Assembly: GCF_000742135.1 (NCBI RefSeq)
Contig: NZ_KN046818.1
Location: 2,276,600-2,340,599 of the forward strand
DNA: 64,000 nt
Source of the DNA: Klebsiella pneumoniae
GTDB lineage: Bacteria > Pseudomonadota > Gammaproteobacteria > Enterobacterales > Enterobacteriaceae
Direction of reading: 5' to 3'
The notes beneath the pieces are model-generated. The model saw only the letters and a list, made by a program, of their open reading frames with translations, had not been told where the DNA came from and did not search any database. A program made the translations under genes and the position numbers. Of the stretch, positions 43,212-53,175 are shown piece by piece (within the stretch, counting starts at the first letter, position 1; every line of letters begins with the position of its first letter).

Positions 43212-43655
43212 TTAATGGGGCAAGGCGTTATGCTGCAGAATTTTCAGGAAATCATGTTTGTCGGAGATTAATGACAGTGCGTTAGCGATCAGCTCATCGC
43301 TAAATATCGAGGCAATTTCCTTGAGTACGTCAATATGCTCTTTCTCTTTCGCGATCACGCCGATGGCAATAAACATTACATTGCTCCGATCCCAGATTAC
43401 GCCATCAGGAAACTGATAGATCTCAATCCCGGTTTTAAGGATGATATCCGTCGCGGATTTCGGCAAATGCGGCAGGGTGATGCCATTGCCTAAAAAGGTC
43501 GAGACCTGATGTTCACGCTCCAGCAGAAAGTGGACACATTCCTGATTGACATAGCCTTTGGCTTTAAACTCCGCGCCGATCATGGCGATGACTTCCGCTT
43601 TATTACTGGCTTTGCAGCCAATATGCAGATTATCCAGCGTGATGTTATCGATCAT
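43212..43655 (-). CDS. Stand-alone PTS EIIA protein (mannitol/fructose type)
   Basis: A 147-residue EIIA type 2 domain. The phosphorylated histidine is His63 in GNGITLPHLPK, and the segment TGIEIYQFPDGVIWD followed by AIGVIAKEKEHIDVLKEIA is typical of mannitol/CmtB EIIA. No EIIB or EIIC gene is nearby. Instead the gene overlaps, by 11 bp, an MFS sugar transporter gene upstream, so the EIIA is more likely regulatory than part of a transport chain. Start at 43655 with GGGAGGTTGG upstream; a longer frame merely reads the neighbour. Confidence 0.87.
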   Translation of the reverse strand: MIDNITLDNLHIGCKASNKAEVIAMIGAEFKAKGYVNQECVHFLLEREHQVSTFLGNGITLPHLPKSATDIILKTGIEIYQFPDGVIWDRSNVMFIAIGVIAKEKEHIDVLKEIASIFSDELIANALSLISDKHDFLKILQHNALPH

Positions 43656-45090
43656 AACCAACCTCCCTGGTGAGACGAGTGGATTTTTTATCTTCATGGT
43701 TTGCTGACAGCTCTGCTTCTAACTGCTCAAGCGATTTATTGGAGGTCTCGGGCAGGGCAAAGACCACGAAAAGAATGGCTAAATAGTTAATGGCGGCGAA
43801 GATAAAGAAGACCGGCCCAAGGCCCAGTTTTGCCTGCAGCAGCGGGAACAGATAGCTGACCACCGCGTTCATGATCCACATGAAAAATACCGAGATCCCC
43901 ATCGACAGTCCGCGGAATTTCAGCGGGAACAGTTCGGCTAATACCACCCAGGTAATAAAGCCCATGGAGCCCTGCATCACGCCGACGAACAGCGCGCCCA
44001 GCAGCCAGATGGCGGTAGCTTTCAGGTCACCCACCAGGGTGTAATCGACAGCGGCGATAATCAGATGCAGGGTTGCCATAATGGCGAAACCGTAGATGAT
44101 GATTGTCTTACGTTTGAAGCGGTCGACAAGGAACAGTACCCCGATCAGCATACCGCCCACGGAGAAAACACCGTTCAGCACGTTGCAGATCAGCGAAGTA
44201 CGCTCTGAGAAACCGGCGGCACTCAGGATTTCCGTACCGTAATACATAATGACGTTAACGCCGGTGGTTTGCTGCAGTGCGGCCCAGGTAATGCCGACCA
44301 GCAAAATTTTGAGGATCCAGGGTGTTTTGACAATCGTCGCAAAGGTGCTCTGGGCGCTGTACTTATTACCAGCTTCAATTTTGATCAGGGTAGAGATGTC
44401 ATCGTACTCCTTCTGCGCGCGTTCCGCCGGGCGGATTTGTTTGAGGATATGCAGCGCTTCATCATGACGATTTTTGCTGATCAGCCAGCGCGGGCTTTCC
44501 GGCGCGCGCCACATGCCAACGAACAGGCAGATGGCCGGAATCGCTTGTACCAGCAGCATATAGCGCCAGACGTCCGGCAGATGGCCCCAGATGATGCCAA
44601 TGATCGCGTTGATGGCAAACGCCGCCAGCTGGCCAATGACGATGGCGACTTCATTCAGGCCGGTCAGCTTGCCGCGCATCTCGGTAGGCGCCACTTCTGA
44701 AATAAAAGTGGGGGCGGTGACCGAAGCGCCGCCGACGGCATAGCCCAGCAGGGCGCGCGCAATCAGCAGGGTAGTGATATCGGGGGCCGCGGCGGAAAGC
44801 AACGCGCCGATGAGAAAAACAAAGGAGAGAAAGAGTAAATATTTACGCCGGCCGAAGTAATCGGCAAATTTGCCGCCAAACACGCTGCCCAGCGCGGCGC
44901 CGACCAGCAGAACGCTCATTACCAGCCCTTCGGTGGTTGGGGTCAGCGCCATGTACTGCTTCAGTGAGGAAAAGGCGCCGTTGATAACGCCGGTGTCGTA
45001 ACCGAAAAGCAGGCCGCCGAAGGTGGCCACTAAGGTGATCTGATGAAGTCGTTTTCTCTGTTGCTGGTTCAGGTTTGTTATAAATGACAT
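43645..45090 (-). CDS. MFS sugar transporter (sugar porter family)
   Basis: A 481-residue sugar:proton symporter of the SP family (IolT/XylE-like). The family signatures are complete: GGLLFGYDTGVINGAF in helix 1, GKFADYFGRRKYLL between helices 2 and 3, RALLGYAVGGASVTAPTFISEVAP in helix 4, APESPRWLI after helix 6, QQTTGVNVIMYYG in helix 7 and LPETSNKSLEQLE at the end. The start at 45090 (MSFITNLNQQQRK) follows AAAGGGACTACC. Substrate could be a polyol, inositol or pentose. Coupled with a PTS EIIA gene downstream. Confidence 0.9.
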   Translation of the reverse strand: MSFITNLNQQQRKRLHQITLVATFGGLLFGYDTGVINGAFSSLKQYMALTPTTEGLVMSVLLVGAALGSVFGGKFADYFGRRKYLLFLSFVFLIGALLSAAAPDITTLLIARALLGYAVGGASVTAPTFISEVAPTEMRGKLTGLNEVAIVIGQLAAFAINAIIGIIWGHLPDVWRYMLLVQAIPAICLFVGMWRAPESPRWLISKNRHDEALHILKQIRPAERAQKEYDDISTLIKIEAGNKYSAQSTFATIVKTPWILKILLVGITWAALQQTTGVNVIMYYGTEILSAAGFSERTSLICNVLNGVFSVGGMLIGVLFLVDRFKRKTIIIYGFAIMATLHLIIAAVDYTLVGDLKATAIWLLGALFVGVMQGSMGFITWVVLAELFPLKFRGLSMGISVFFMWIMNAVVSYLFPLLQAKLGLGPVFFIFAAINYLAILFVVFALPETSNKSLEQLEAELSANHEDKKSTRLTREVGYDR

Positions 45091-45791
45091 GGTAGTCCCT
45101 TTATTTTGTTGAACGACACAAGATAAAAATACATCTCCCCAGTCAGGATTTATCACGCCTGTGTTGTCGTATCTAACTGAATTAAATGATTTTCTTCTTT
45201 GTGTAATTGCTCAGCACAAGGCAGGGTACGCTAAGCAATGGCGGTCAAAGAGGTTTACGGCTTGGTGTTGACATGGATGTAGTCGATATCCGTTCTCCTT
45301 TGCGGGTTAGCGGTCTTTAGTGCGTCAGTCGCGACGACATTTGCCGATGAACAGCGCTCTGGTGTGGCACGTTGCTGTCGCTCCGGCGATTTTACCGTGG
45401 TAAGAATATGGCACAAAGAAATGGAATGAACATGCAACAAGATCACATTATGAAAATTTAATTTCATATCAGTGTTGCAGAATGGTAAATGCATGAAGCC
45501 AATCACAAAGGCTAAAGGGAGTATATCCCCATGAAAAGCAGGTTAAATTTACAGTGAGGTAATAACGATGTTGTTTTCAGTGGGTTAATGTAAATCGAAG
45601 AATACTACGCAGATCACATTTTTACGCCATAATATTGAAGAATAGAATTTATATTTCATTGTCACGATCGGGGCAAAATGAAGATAGAGGCCTTTTACCA
45701 CCGGTCTGAAGGGGGAAATGAGCGGTTCGCTTTGCCCACGGGGGCGGAGGTTAAGGATGAATGCATCACCGGGGGAAACATCGGGTAAAAA
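45091..45791. other. Long AT-rich control region
   Basis: About 700 bp with no convincing gene. It contains the promoter of the MFS-EIIA operon. At 45450-45467 ATGAAAATTTAATTTCAT is a near-perfect 18-bp palindrome suited to a dimeric regulator. GATCACA half sites of CRP type occur at 45441 and 45617. A minus-strand frame 45255-45506 has no ribosome site or recognisable content. The end next to 45780 is the terminator zone of aglB. Confidence 0.45.
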
Positions 45792-45815
45792 TGCAGAGAA
45801 GGGGGATTCTCTGCA
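45792..45815 (-). terminator. Terminator of the agl operon
   Basis: Nine-pair stem TGCAGAGAA/TTCTCTGCA with six-base loop, followed on the minus strand by TTTTT. It lies 21 bp after the aglB stop. Confidence 0.85.
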
Positions 45816-45836
45816 TCTTACCCATCACGAAAAAGA

Positions 45837-47165
<1,329 letters not shown>

Positions 47166-47176
47166 TTACCACCTCG

Positions 47177-48709
47177 TTATTCAATAACACCCAGACTGGC
47201 GTTGACCGCCGTTCGAATTTTGTTAACTCCCAGGCCATAGATAACCTGGACATGGTTTCCTTTAATCAGCACGCTGCTCCCGCCGCTCTCTTTCAACAGC
47301 GTCTGCTGGATAAGGGCGGGGTCCCGCACATCAACCCGTAGACGGGTAAAACAGTTGCCCACCGCACAGACATTCTCTTTCCCTCCCAGCCCGGCAATCA
47401 CCAGCGCGCCTTTATCCGGATGCTCGCTATTAGCCTGTTGCGAATGCTCATCTTCGGCTGCGGTTTCGCGGCCCGGGGTGAGCAGCCGCAGACGGGTAAT
47501 ACAGAAGGTGCCGACCAGGTACATGGTCGCGGTTTCCAGCAGACCGAGGGCGACAAACACCGGCCAGCGCGTCGCGCTGACTCCCGCCGGGAGGTTATAG
47601 ACGACGAAATCGATGAGACCGTTAGTGGCGCAGACCCTGACGTGAAGCAGCCAGGCCAGCATCTGGAAAAAACCGTCCAGCAGGGAGTAGATAAGCCACA
47701 GCAATGGGGCGGTGAAGATAAAGAGAAACTCAAAAGGTTCGGTGATCCCCACCAGGACGGAGGTAACAATCAAGGGGATCAGCGTGACTTTCAACCGCTG
47801 CTTATTCTCCGGTTTCGCCGTACGGTAGAAGGCGAGCGCCATGCCGGCGGTGCCAAAAATCTTCACCATCCCATAGGTGAGGAAACGGGCGGAATCACTG
47901 AGCGCGTCAACGGGGTGGCGGGCGATTTCGGCCAGGAAAATAGGCTTAGCGCCAATGACGGTCTGACCATCGATCAGCAGCTGACCGCCGATAGAGGTAA
48001 AAACGAACGGCGACCAGATCAGATGATGCAGCCCGGTGGGGATCAGGAACCGGTTGAGAAAGCCGTACAGGAAGACCCCGATGGCGCCAAAGGATTTCAT
48101 AAAGCCGGTCAGCGCCGAGATGCCCAGCTCCACTACCGGCCAGAGATAGACGGTGGCGATGGCGAACATGCCAACCAGCGGCAGCATCACGATCAGCACC
48201 AGCTTACTGTTGCCGTAGATCGACAGCGCGCCGCGAAACTCAATCCCAACCACGCGATTATGGACAAAGGCGACAGCGCAGCCAAGGATAATCCCAAGGA
48301 ATACGCCCATATCGATAACCTGAAAACCGAAGATAAAGGTTTGTCCGCTGCCGTACAGTTGCGCGTTGGTGGCTCCGGTCGCCAGGCGATGGGTGAGGGT
48401 TAGCCAGCTATTATTCGCCGCCAGGTACATCAGCCAGGTCATGGCCGCCACGAAGGCCGCTTCGGCCTTGCGGGTTTTCGCCAGACCGCTGGCCAGCCCA
48501 AGGCAGAACAGAAACCCTAGATGGTTCATCAGCGCCCAGAGCATACTGGAGACAAATTTCCCCATCAGGTAGAGCCCGCTGCTTTCATCCACCCACAGCC
48601 GGTTGGTCGTCATGCTGAACAGGGCGATCAACAGGCCGATAGCTGGCAGATACAGTACCGGCCCGATCATCGCCTTGGAAAAGTCCTGAAGCTTTTTCAC
48701 TCCAATCAT
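47177..48709 (-). CDS. aglA: Alpha-glucoside PTS EIICB
   Basis: A 510-residue PTS permease. The EIIC part (about residues 1-400) has ten or so helices with TGLHHLIWSPF and GITEPFEFLF, the glucose-family signatures. The C-terminal EIIB domain carries the phosphorylated cysteine in VCAVGNCFTRLRVDVRD. No EIIA is fused, so it would take phosphate from EIIA-Glc (Crr). Start at 48709 (MIGVKKLQDF) follows AGAGGACAACC. First gene of aglAB, with a CRP site upstream and a divergent GntR regulator. Confidence 0.92.
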   Translation of the reverse strand: MIGVKKLQDFSKAMIGPVLYLPAIGLLIALFSMTTNRLWVDESSGLYLMGKFVSSMLWALMNHLGFLFCLGLASGLAKTRKAEAAFVAAMTWLMYLAANNSWLTLTHRLATGATNAQLYGSGQTFIFGFQVIDMGVFLGIILGCAVAFVHNRVVGIEFRGALSIYGNSKLVLIVMLPLVGMFAIATVYLWPVVELGISALTGFMKSFGAIGVFLYGFLNRFLIPTGLHHLIWSPFVFTSIGGQLLIDGQTVIGAKPIFLAEIARHPVDALSDSARFLTYGMVKIFGTAGMALAFYRTAKPENKQRLKVTLIPLIVTSVLVGITEPFEFLFIFTAPLLWLIYSLLDGFFQMLAWLLHVRVCATNGLIDFVVYNLPAGVSATRWPVFVALGLLETATMYLVGTFCITRLRLLTPGRETAAEDEHSQQANSEHPDKGALVIAGLGGKENVCAVGNCFTRLRVDVRDPALIQQTLLKESGGSSVLIKGNHVQVIYGLGVNKIRTAVNASLGVIE

Positions 48710-48809
48710 GGTTGTCCTCTCGTCTTTGCAGACCGCTGTCATCACCTGATGAATAGGCTTATCAGACTAGGAGCAGACCACCGGGATCCCGAGCAGGAAA
48801 AGGGCCATC

Positions 48810-48825
48810 TGTGACGAAAGTCATA
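48810..48825. promoter_or_regulatory. CRP site in the agl control region
   Basis: TGTGA-CGAAAG-TCATA fits the CRP consensus TGTGA-N6-TCACA in eight of ten arm positions. It lies 101 bp upstream of aglA, as expected for catabolite control of a PTS operon. Confidence 0.65.
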
Positions 48826-48943
48826 TATATTGTTGCTGGACAGATATATAAATATGGCGTGATTTATAGATGTGTCATTGTTGATTTTTTCGCTGCAAGA
48901 TAAAAATAATCATCTAATTACATGAAGTTATTCATGGTTACCG

Positions 48944-49675
48944 TTGACTGGCGCCACTCCATCGAGACATCTAAAAGTGATTTATAAAAAGATTGCCACT
49001 GAACTGCGGACCCGCATCAACAGCGACGACTATGCCGTCGGCGATATGCTGCCCAGCGAAAAAGCGCTCGCCGCGGAGCTGAAGGTCTCGGTGATGACGC
49101 TGCGCAAAGCGCTGGCGCTACTGGAGGAAGAAAAGCTGATCGCGCGGCGGCACGGCAGCGGAACCTGCATTGTGCGTAAAAGTAACTATCATGGCGGGGA
49201 ACTGGAGGGCTTTAACTACCAGATGCAGGTGGTGGGCGTCACCAACTACCGTAACAAAGTTATTGAATTTACGCTGCTTGATGCCCCGCCAGCCATTGCC
49301 CAGCAGTTAAAGATCCAGCCGGGGGAGAAAGTGTATTACGTCAGACGGCTGCGGCTGATCGATGAGGTCCCAATCCTGGTGGAAAACAGCTATATCCCCT
49401 TCGCCACCTTCCCCTGGCTCAGCGTGGGTAACCTCGAGCAGTCTAAGTTCAACTATTTTAAAAAAGAGTGCCATATCACCATCATCGAGAGCCACCGCAG
49501 CTATACCCCGGTGCTGGCGACCCGTGAGCAGGCGGAGCTGCTGCAGGTGGCGCCAAACAGCCTCCTGCTGCGGGTGCAATCGATCAGCTACGCCCAGAAC
49601 CGGGCGATCGTCGATTTCTCAGAGATCTACCAGAACACCAGTAAGTATAATGTGAAGCACATTACCCGCCGCTAG
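48944..49675 (+). CDS. GntR/UTRA regulator of the agl operon
   Basis: A 243-residue GntR-family regulator of the HutC/UTRA type. N-terminal winged helix (AVGDMLPSEKALAAELKVSV, then MTLRKALALLEEEKLI, about residues 31-67), and a C-terminal UTRA sugar-binding domain ending KYNVKHITRR. It is divergent from aglAB and is probably its repressor, released by a phosphorylated alpha-glucoside. The first start codon available is TTG at 48944; a GTG at 48974 is the alternative, and neither has a good ribosome site. Confidence 0.82.
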   Translation: MTGATPSRHLKVIYKKIATELRTRINSDDYAVGDMLPSEKALAAELKVSVMTLRKALALLEEEKLIARRHGSGTCIVRKSNYHGGELEGFNYQMQVVGVTNYRNKVIEFTLLDAPPAIAQQLKIQPGEKVYYVRRLRLIDEVPILVENSYIPFATFPWLSVGNLEQSKFNYFKKECHITIIESHRSYTPVLATREQAELLQVAPNSLLLRVQSISYAQNRAIVDFSEIYQNTSKYNVKHITRR

Positions 49676-49680
49676 AGGAT

Positions 49681-50424
49681 TCAGACCAGCCATCCCCGGG
49701 CGATCAGCTCTATCCCCAGCGCCAGCAGGAACAACAGAAAGCCCTGACGAAAGCGCTGCGGGCTGAGACGTGAGCGGATCCGCTGTCCCAGCCACATGCC
49801 GAGCAGTGCCGGCAACAGCGCCAGCGCCGACAATAGCCATGCATCATCATGCCAGCCATCGTGCAGGGCGAGGCCAGCCGCCAACGCCAGGGTGGAAAGG
49901 GTGAACGACAACCCCAGGGCCTGCACCAGCTCGTCGCGACGAAAGCCCAGCGCCTGTAGCCAGGGAACGGCCGGAATAACAAATACCCCGGTCGCCCCGG
50001 TGATAACGCCGGTCAGCCCGCCCATGAGCGGCGACAGCCACTTCTCCACGCGGCCGGAAACCTGAAACACCGGACTGCAGAGCGCATACCCGGCATAGAC
50101 TATCAATGCGGCGCCAAGCGCCAGCGCCGACCACCGAGGATTGAGGCCGATCAGCAGTGAGGATCCAGCCAACGTGCCAATAATAATCCCGGTCATCATA
50201 AGCCAGAGACGGCGTACAATCTGCGCCAGCGCCGGGCCTGCCAGTAACTGCCAGAGATTGGTGAGCAGCGAGGGAAGGACCAGCAGCGCCGCTGCGGCCT
50301 GCGGCGGCATCAGCAGGCCAAGCAGGCCCATCGCCACGGTGGGCAATCCCATGCCGGTCACCCCTTTGACCAGCCCGGCGGCAATAAAGATCAACAGGAA
50401 AGAGATCGTGTGTAAATCGAACAT
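49681..50424 (-). CDS. TauE/SafE family permease
   Basis: A 247-residue membrane protein with about eight helices, of the sulfite exporter TauE/SafE family. Family repeats are GLVKGVTGMGLPTVAMGLLG (N-half) and LMGGLTGVITGATGVFVIP (C-half). Such permeases export sulfite, sulfoacetate or other organic anions. It is divergent from the LysR gene, sharing 111 bp, and convergent with the GntR gene, from whose stop it is separated by only five bases. Confidence 0.87.
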   Translation of the reverse strand: MFDLHTISFLLIFIAAGLVKGVTGMGLPTVAMGLLGLLMPPQAAAALLVLPSLLTNLWQLLAGPALAQIVRRLWLMMTGIIIGTLAGSSLLIGLNPRWSALALGAALIVYAGYALCSPVFQVSGRVEKWLSPLMGGLTGVITGATGVFVIPAVPWLQALGFRRDELVQALGLSFTLSTLALAAGLALHDGWHDDAWLLSALALLPALLGMWLGQRIRSRLSPQRFRQGFLLFLLALGIELIARGWLV

Positions 50425-50535
50425 TATGGCTCACTTTTCAGGGTAGAAAGGGGCATTGAAACAGCTGGTCGTGAGGGCCACAATGCGGTATGTTGGCCAT
50501 AGACTACGGAAAAACCGAAGGGAAAGGAGGGCCTG

Positions 50536-51420
50536 ATGCGACTGGATCTGGCCGATCTGCGGCTATTTATCGCCATCGTGGATACCGGTAGTATCACCGG
50601 CGGAGCGGCGAATGCCCATCTGGCCCTGGCGTCCGCCAGTGAGAGGCTGCGCAAGATGGAGGCCGAGATCGGCGTGCCGCTGTTGCACCGTCATGCCCGC
50701 GGGGTGACGATGACAGAGGCCGGGGAGGTACTGGCGCGCCATGCCCGCCCGCTTCTTGCGCAGCAGCAGCGTCTGCGCCAGGCGATGCACGCCTTCGCCT
50801 GCGGTCAGCGGGGGACGCTGCGCCTGTTCGCCAACACCTCGGCGATGTCGGCCTTTCTGCCGGGGAAGCTTGCCGCCTGGATGGCAGCGCACCCGGCGGT
50901 GCAGATCGAAACCGAAGAACGCACCAGCGCGGATATCGTCAGCTGTATCCTGGCGGGCGTGGCGCAGGCCGGAGTGGTGTCCGATGCGGTCGACGCCGGG
51001 CCGCTGCGCCTCGATCCCGTCGCTGACGACCCGCTGGTGCTGATCGTGCCGCCAGCTCACCCTCTGGCCGAAAAACAGGAAGTGGCGTTTGCGGCGGTGC
51101 TCAACGAGCCGTTGGTCGCCCTCTATCAGACCAGTGCGCTACAGCAGCATATCGAACAGCACGCAGCTGAACTCGGCCAGGCGCTAAACGTTCGGGTCAG
51201 GATGAGCCATTTTGCAGGGCTTTGCGAGATGGTGGCGCACGGCGCCGGCGGGGCGATCCTGCCGCGCGTTATTGCCGAGCGTTACCGGCAGCGCTATTCG
51301 TTTGCCGTCATCGGGTTACAGGACCGCTGGGCGCAGCGCCGTTTGTGCCTGTGCTATCAGGATGACGCCAGCCTGTCGCCAGCGATGCGCCGCTTACTGG
51401 AATGGCTTCGTCAGCCTTGA
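50536..51420 (+). CDS. LysR family regulator
   Basis: A 294-residue LysR-type protein. Helix-turn-helix near VDTGSITGGAANAHLALASASERL (split here, about residues 16-39), then an effector-binding domain with PLVLIVPPAHPLAE. AAAGGAGGGCCTG gives a strong ribosome site. It is divergent from the TauE/SafE permease and precedes the truncated dehydrogenase gene on the same strand. It may control either; the divergent permease is the usual target. Confidence 0.87.
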   Translation: MRLDLADLRLFIAIVDTGSITGGAANAHLALASASERLRKMEAEIGVPLLHRHARGVTMTEAGEVLARHARPLLAQQQRLRQAMHAFACGQRGTLRLFANTSAMSAFLPGKLAAWMAAHPAVQIETEERTSADIVSCILAGVAQAGVVSDAVDAGPLRLDPVADDPLVLIVPPAHPLAEKQEVAFAAVLNEPLVALYQTSALQQHIEQHAAELGQALNVRVRMSHFAGLCEMVAHGAGGAILPRVIAERYRQRYSFAVIGLQDRWAQRRLCLCYQDDASLSPAMRRLLEWLRQP

Positions 51421-51428
51421 GAACATCA

Positions 51429-51441
51429 GTGACAGTGTCAC
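51429..51441. promoter_or_regulatory. 13-bp palindrome before the truncated dehydrogenase gene
   Basis: GTGACAGTGTCAC, extended here to AGTGACA-G-TGTCACT (15 bp), in the 111-bp gap after the LysR gene. Same 13-mer as at 8806 and 19248. Confidence 0.4.
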
Positions 51442-51531
51442 TTTTCATGCCCGTTATTGCTACTGACATCCGTGCCAGAGATGCGATAGTAGAGGTCCGC
51501 TTTTATTAAGACGCGAATCAGGACAGACAAG

Positions 51532-51975
51532 ATGAGTACATTACCAAAGGTCGCGGTGCTGGGACTCGGCGCCATGGGACACGCTTTTGCCAGTAACCTG
51601 CTGAAAAACGGCTTTACCGTTGCCGGCTGGAACCGTTCGCCAGCCCGCGGCGAAGATTTACAGGCGCATGGGTTATCTCTGCACGCCACGCCGCAGCAGG
51701 CGGTGGCCGATGCCGAGGTGATCATCAGTATGCTCGCCGACGGCGAGGCCACCCTCGAGGTACTGGCGCAAATCGCGCCCGCCTGTCAGCCGCAGGCGAT
51801 CTATTGCCAGATGGGCACCATTGGCCTGCCGGAGACCCGGCAGGCCATCGCGTTGTTGCGGGAACTTCAGCCAGCGATGACCTATATTGATGCCCCGGTG
51901 TCGGGGACCAAAGCCCCAGCGGAGAAAGCGGTAGAGGTGGCGCGTTCTTCGGCGGAGTCCGACGCCATGGCGTAG
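51532..51975 (+). pseudogene. Truncated 3-hydroxyisobutyrate dehydrogenase-like gene
   Basis: The first 131 residues are a typical beta-hydroxyacid dehydrogenase N-terminus: VAVLGLGAMGHAFASNLLK (NAD(P) fold, about residues 7-25), YCQMGTIGLPETR and YIDAPVSGTKAPAE (substrate-binding region). Then the frame runs into DNA antisense to the convergent MFS gene and stops after 16 meaningless residues. The family is near 290 residues; the whole C-terminal helical domain with the catalytic lysine is missing. The change occurs near 51921-51927. The product should be inactive. Confidence 0.85.
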
Positions 51976-53066
51976 TAGATAGGCCACACGGCGTTGGCCA
52001 CCAGGCCAAAAAATAGCTGAATGGCGATAAGGCGCGGCATATTGGTGGCGAAATAGAACAGCGCAATGCCGATACTCATCCACAGACCGCAGACGATCAG
52101 GGTTCGTTTACGGCCAAAGCTATCCGACAGCCAGGGCCAGATTACCTGACCCAGGGTACCGGTAAGCGTGAAGATAATACTCAGCCCGGCGGACGCCGCC
52201 AGCGACAGGCCGGAGACGTGATAAAGATACGGGGGCAGTACAACGTTAATGCCCATATAGACGATTTGCGTCAGCAGGGTATTGCCCGCCGTCAGCGAAA
52301 TATTGCGGTTGCGCAGGGTGCGTAAAAAGGTCTTCATCCCTTCGCCTTTGGCGACATGGCTGCTTTCCTGCGTCGCCGGGCGCGTCAACCCCTGGCTGTC
52401 GATATGCTGATAAAGCGTGTTGATGCGGTCGGCGGTAGAATATTTTGCCCAGAAGATCATTAGCGGGATGGCGACGAGCAGCACCAGCAGGAAGCAGTAG
52501 CGCCAGCTGCCTTCGCCAAACGTGGCAAGCACCAGGCTTGCCACCACGCCGCTCAGCAGCGCGCCAATCGGATAGCCGGTATGATGCACCCCCAGCGCAA
52601 AACCACGCTTCTCTTTCGGCCACCACTCCGCGGTGTTGCTGACGCCGACGGGTTCGCCCCAGCCGGCCCCAAGGTTGACGCCCACGCGCAGCAGCACAAA
52701 GGCCGTCAGCCCGTGGCTGATCGCTTTAATCCCGGAAATAAAAGACAGCGCGGTATAGCCCAGCACCAGCGGTACCTGAAAGCGCGCTCGTTTCCAGCCA
52801 GACCCGTAGCGATCGCTCCAGATGGAGCCGGGAATATCCAGCACCGCAAGGGCTACCATGATCAGGGCGACGATATTGCCCCACTGTTCCGGCGAGAGCG
52901 AGAACTCCTTAGAGATGACCGGGCCAAGGCGCAGGATCATCTCGCGATCGTAGGCGTTAAGCACCCAGATTAGCCAGCAAACCAGTAGCGAAACCCAGGA
53001 GAAGCGATGTATCAGCCGCTTTTTGCCACGTTGTTCGCCGGCAGGTGTGTGATTGATTGTTGTCAT
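51882..53066 (-). pseudogene. C-terminally truncated MFS transporter
   Basis: A major facilitator gene of the anion:cation symporter type starting at 53066 (MTTINHTPAGE). Features such as LGAGWGEPVGVSNTAEWWPKEKRG and HHTGYPIGALLSG show a normal N-terminal half. After SAEERATSTAFS the frame enters the antisense of the dehydrogenase gene and ends twelve or so residues later (...GALVPDTGASI). The last two helices of the usual twelve are missing. The 394-residue product probably does not fold properly. The same break truncates the dehydrogenase gene. Confidence 0.8.
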
Positions 53067-53175
53067 AGTCGTGTTTACTCCGCGGCGTCGCGACAGCATG
53101 ATGCGCGCCGCCTGGTGTCAGGGTCAGAGTCAGTTCGCCGGGTATTATTGTTATCGCGGCGAGCCGGTGGTTCGT

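Noticed and set aside
43050-43271. Plus-strand frame with a hydrophobic beginning, resembling a type I toxin peptide
   Set aside because: No ribosome site, it continues antisense into the EIIA gene, and no antisense RNA promoter or known toxin pattern could be identified.
45255-45506. Minus-strand frame of 83 codons in the long gap
   Set aside because: No ribosome site, odd composition, no recognisable family.
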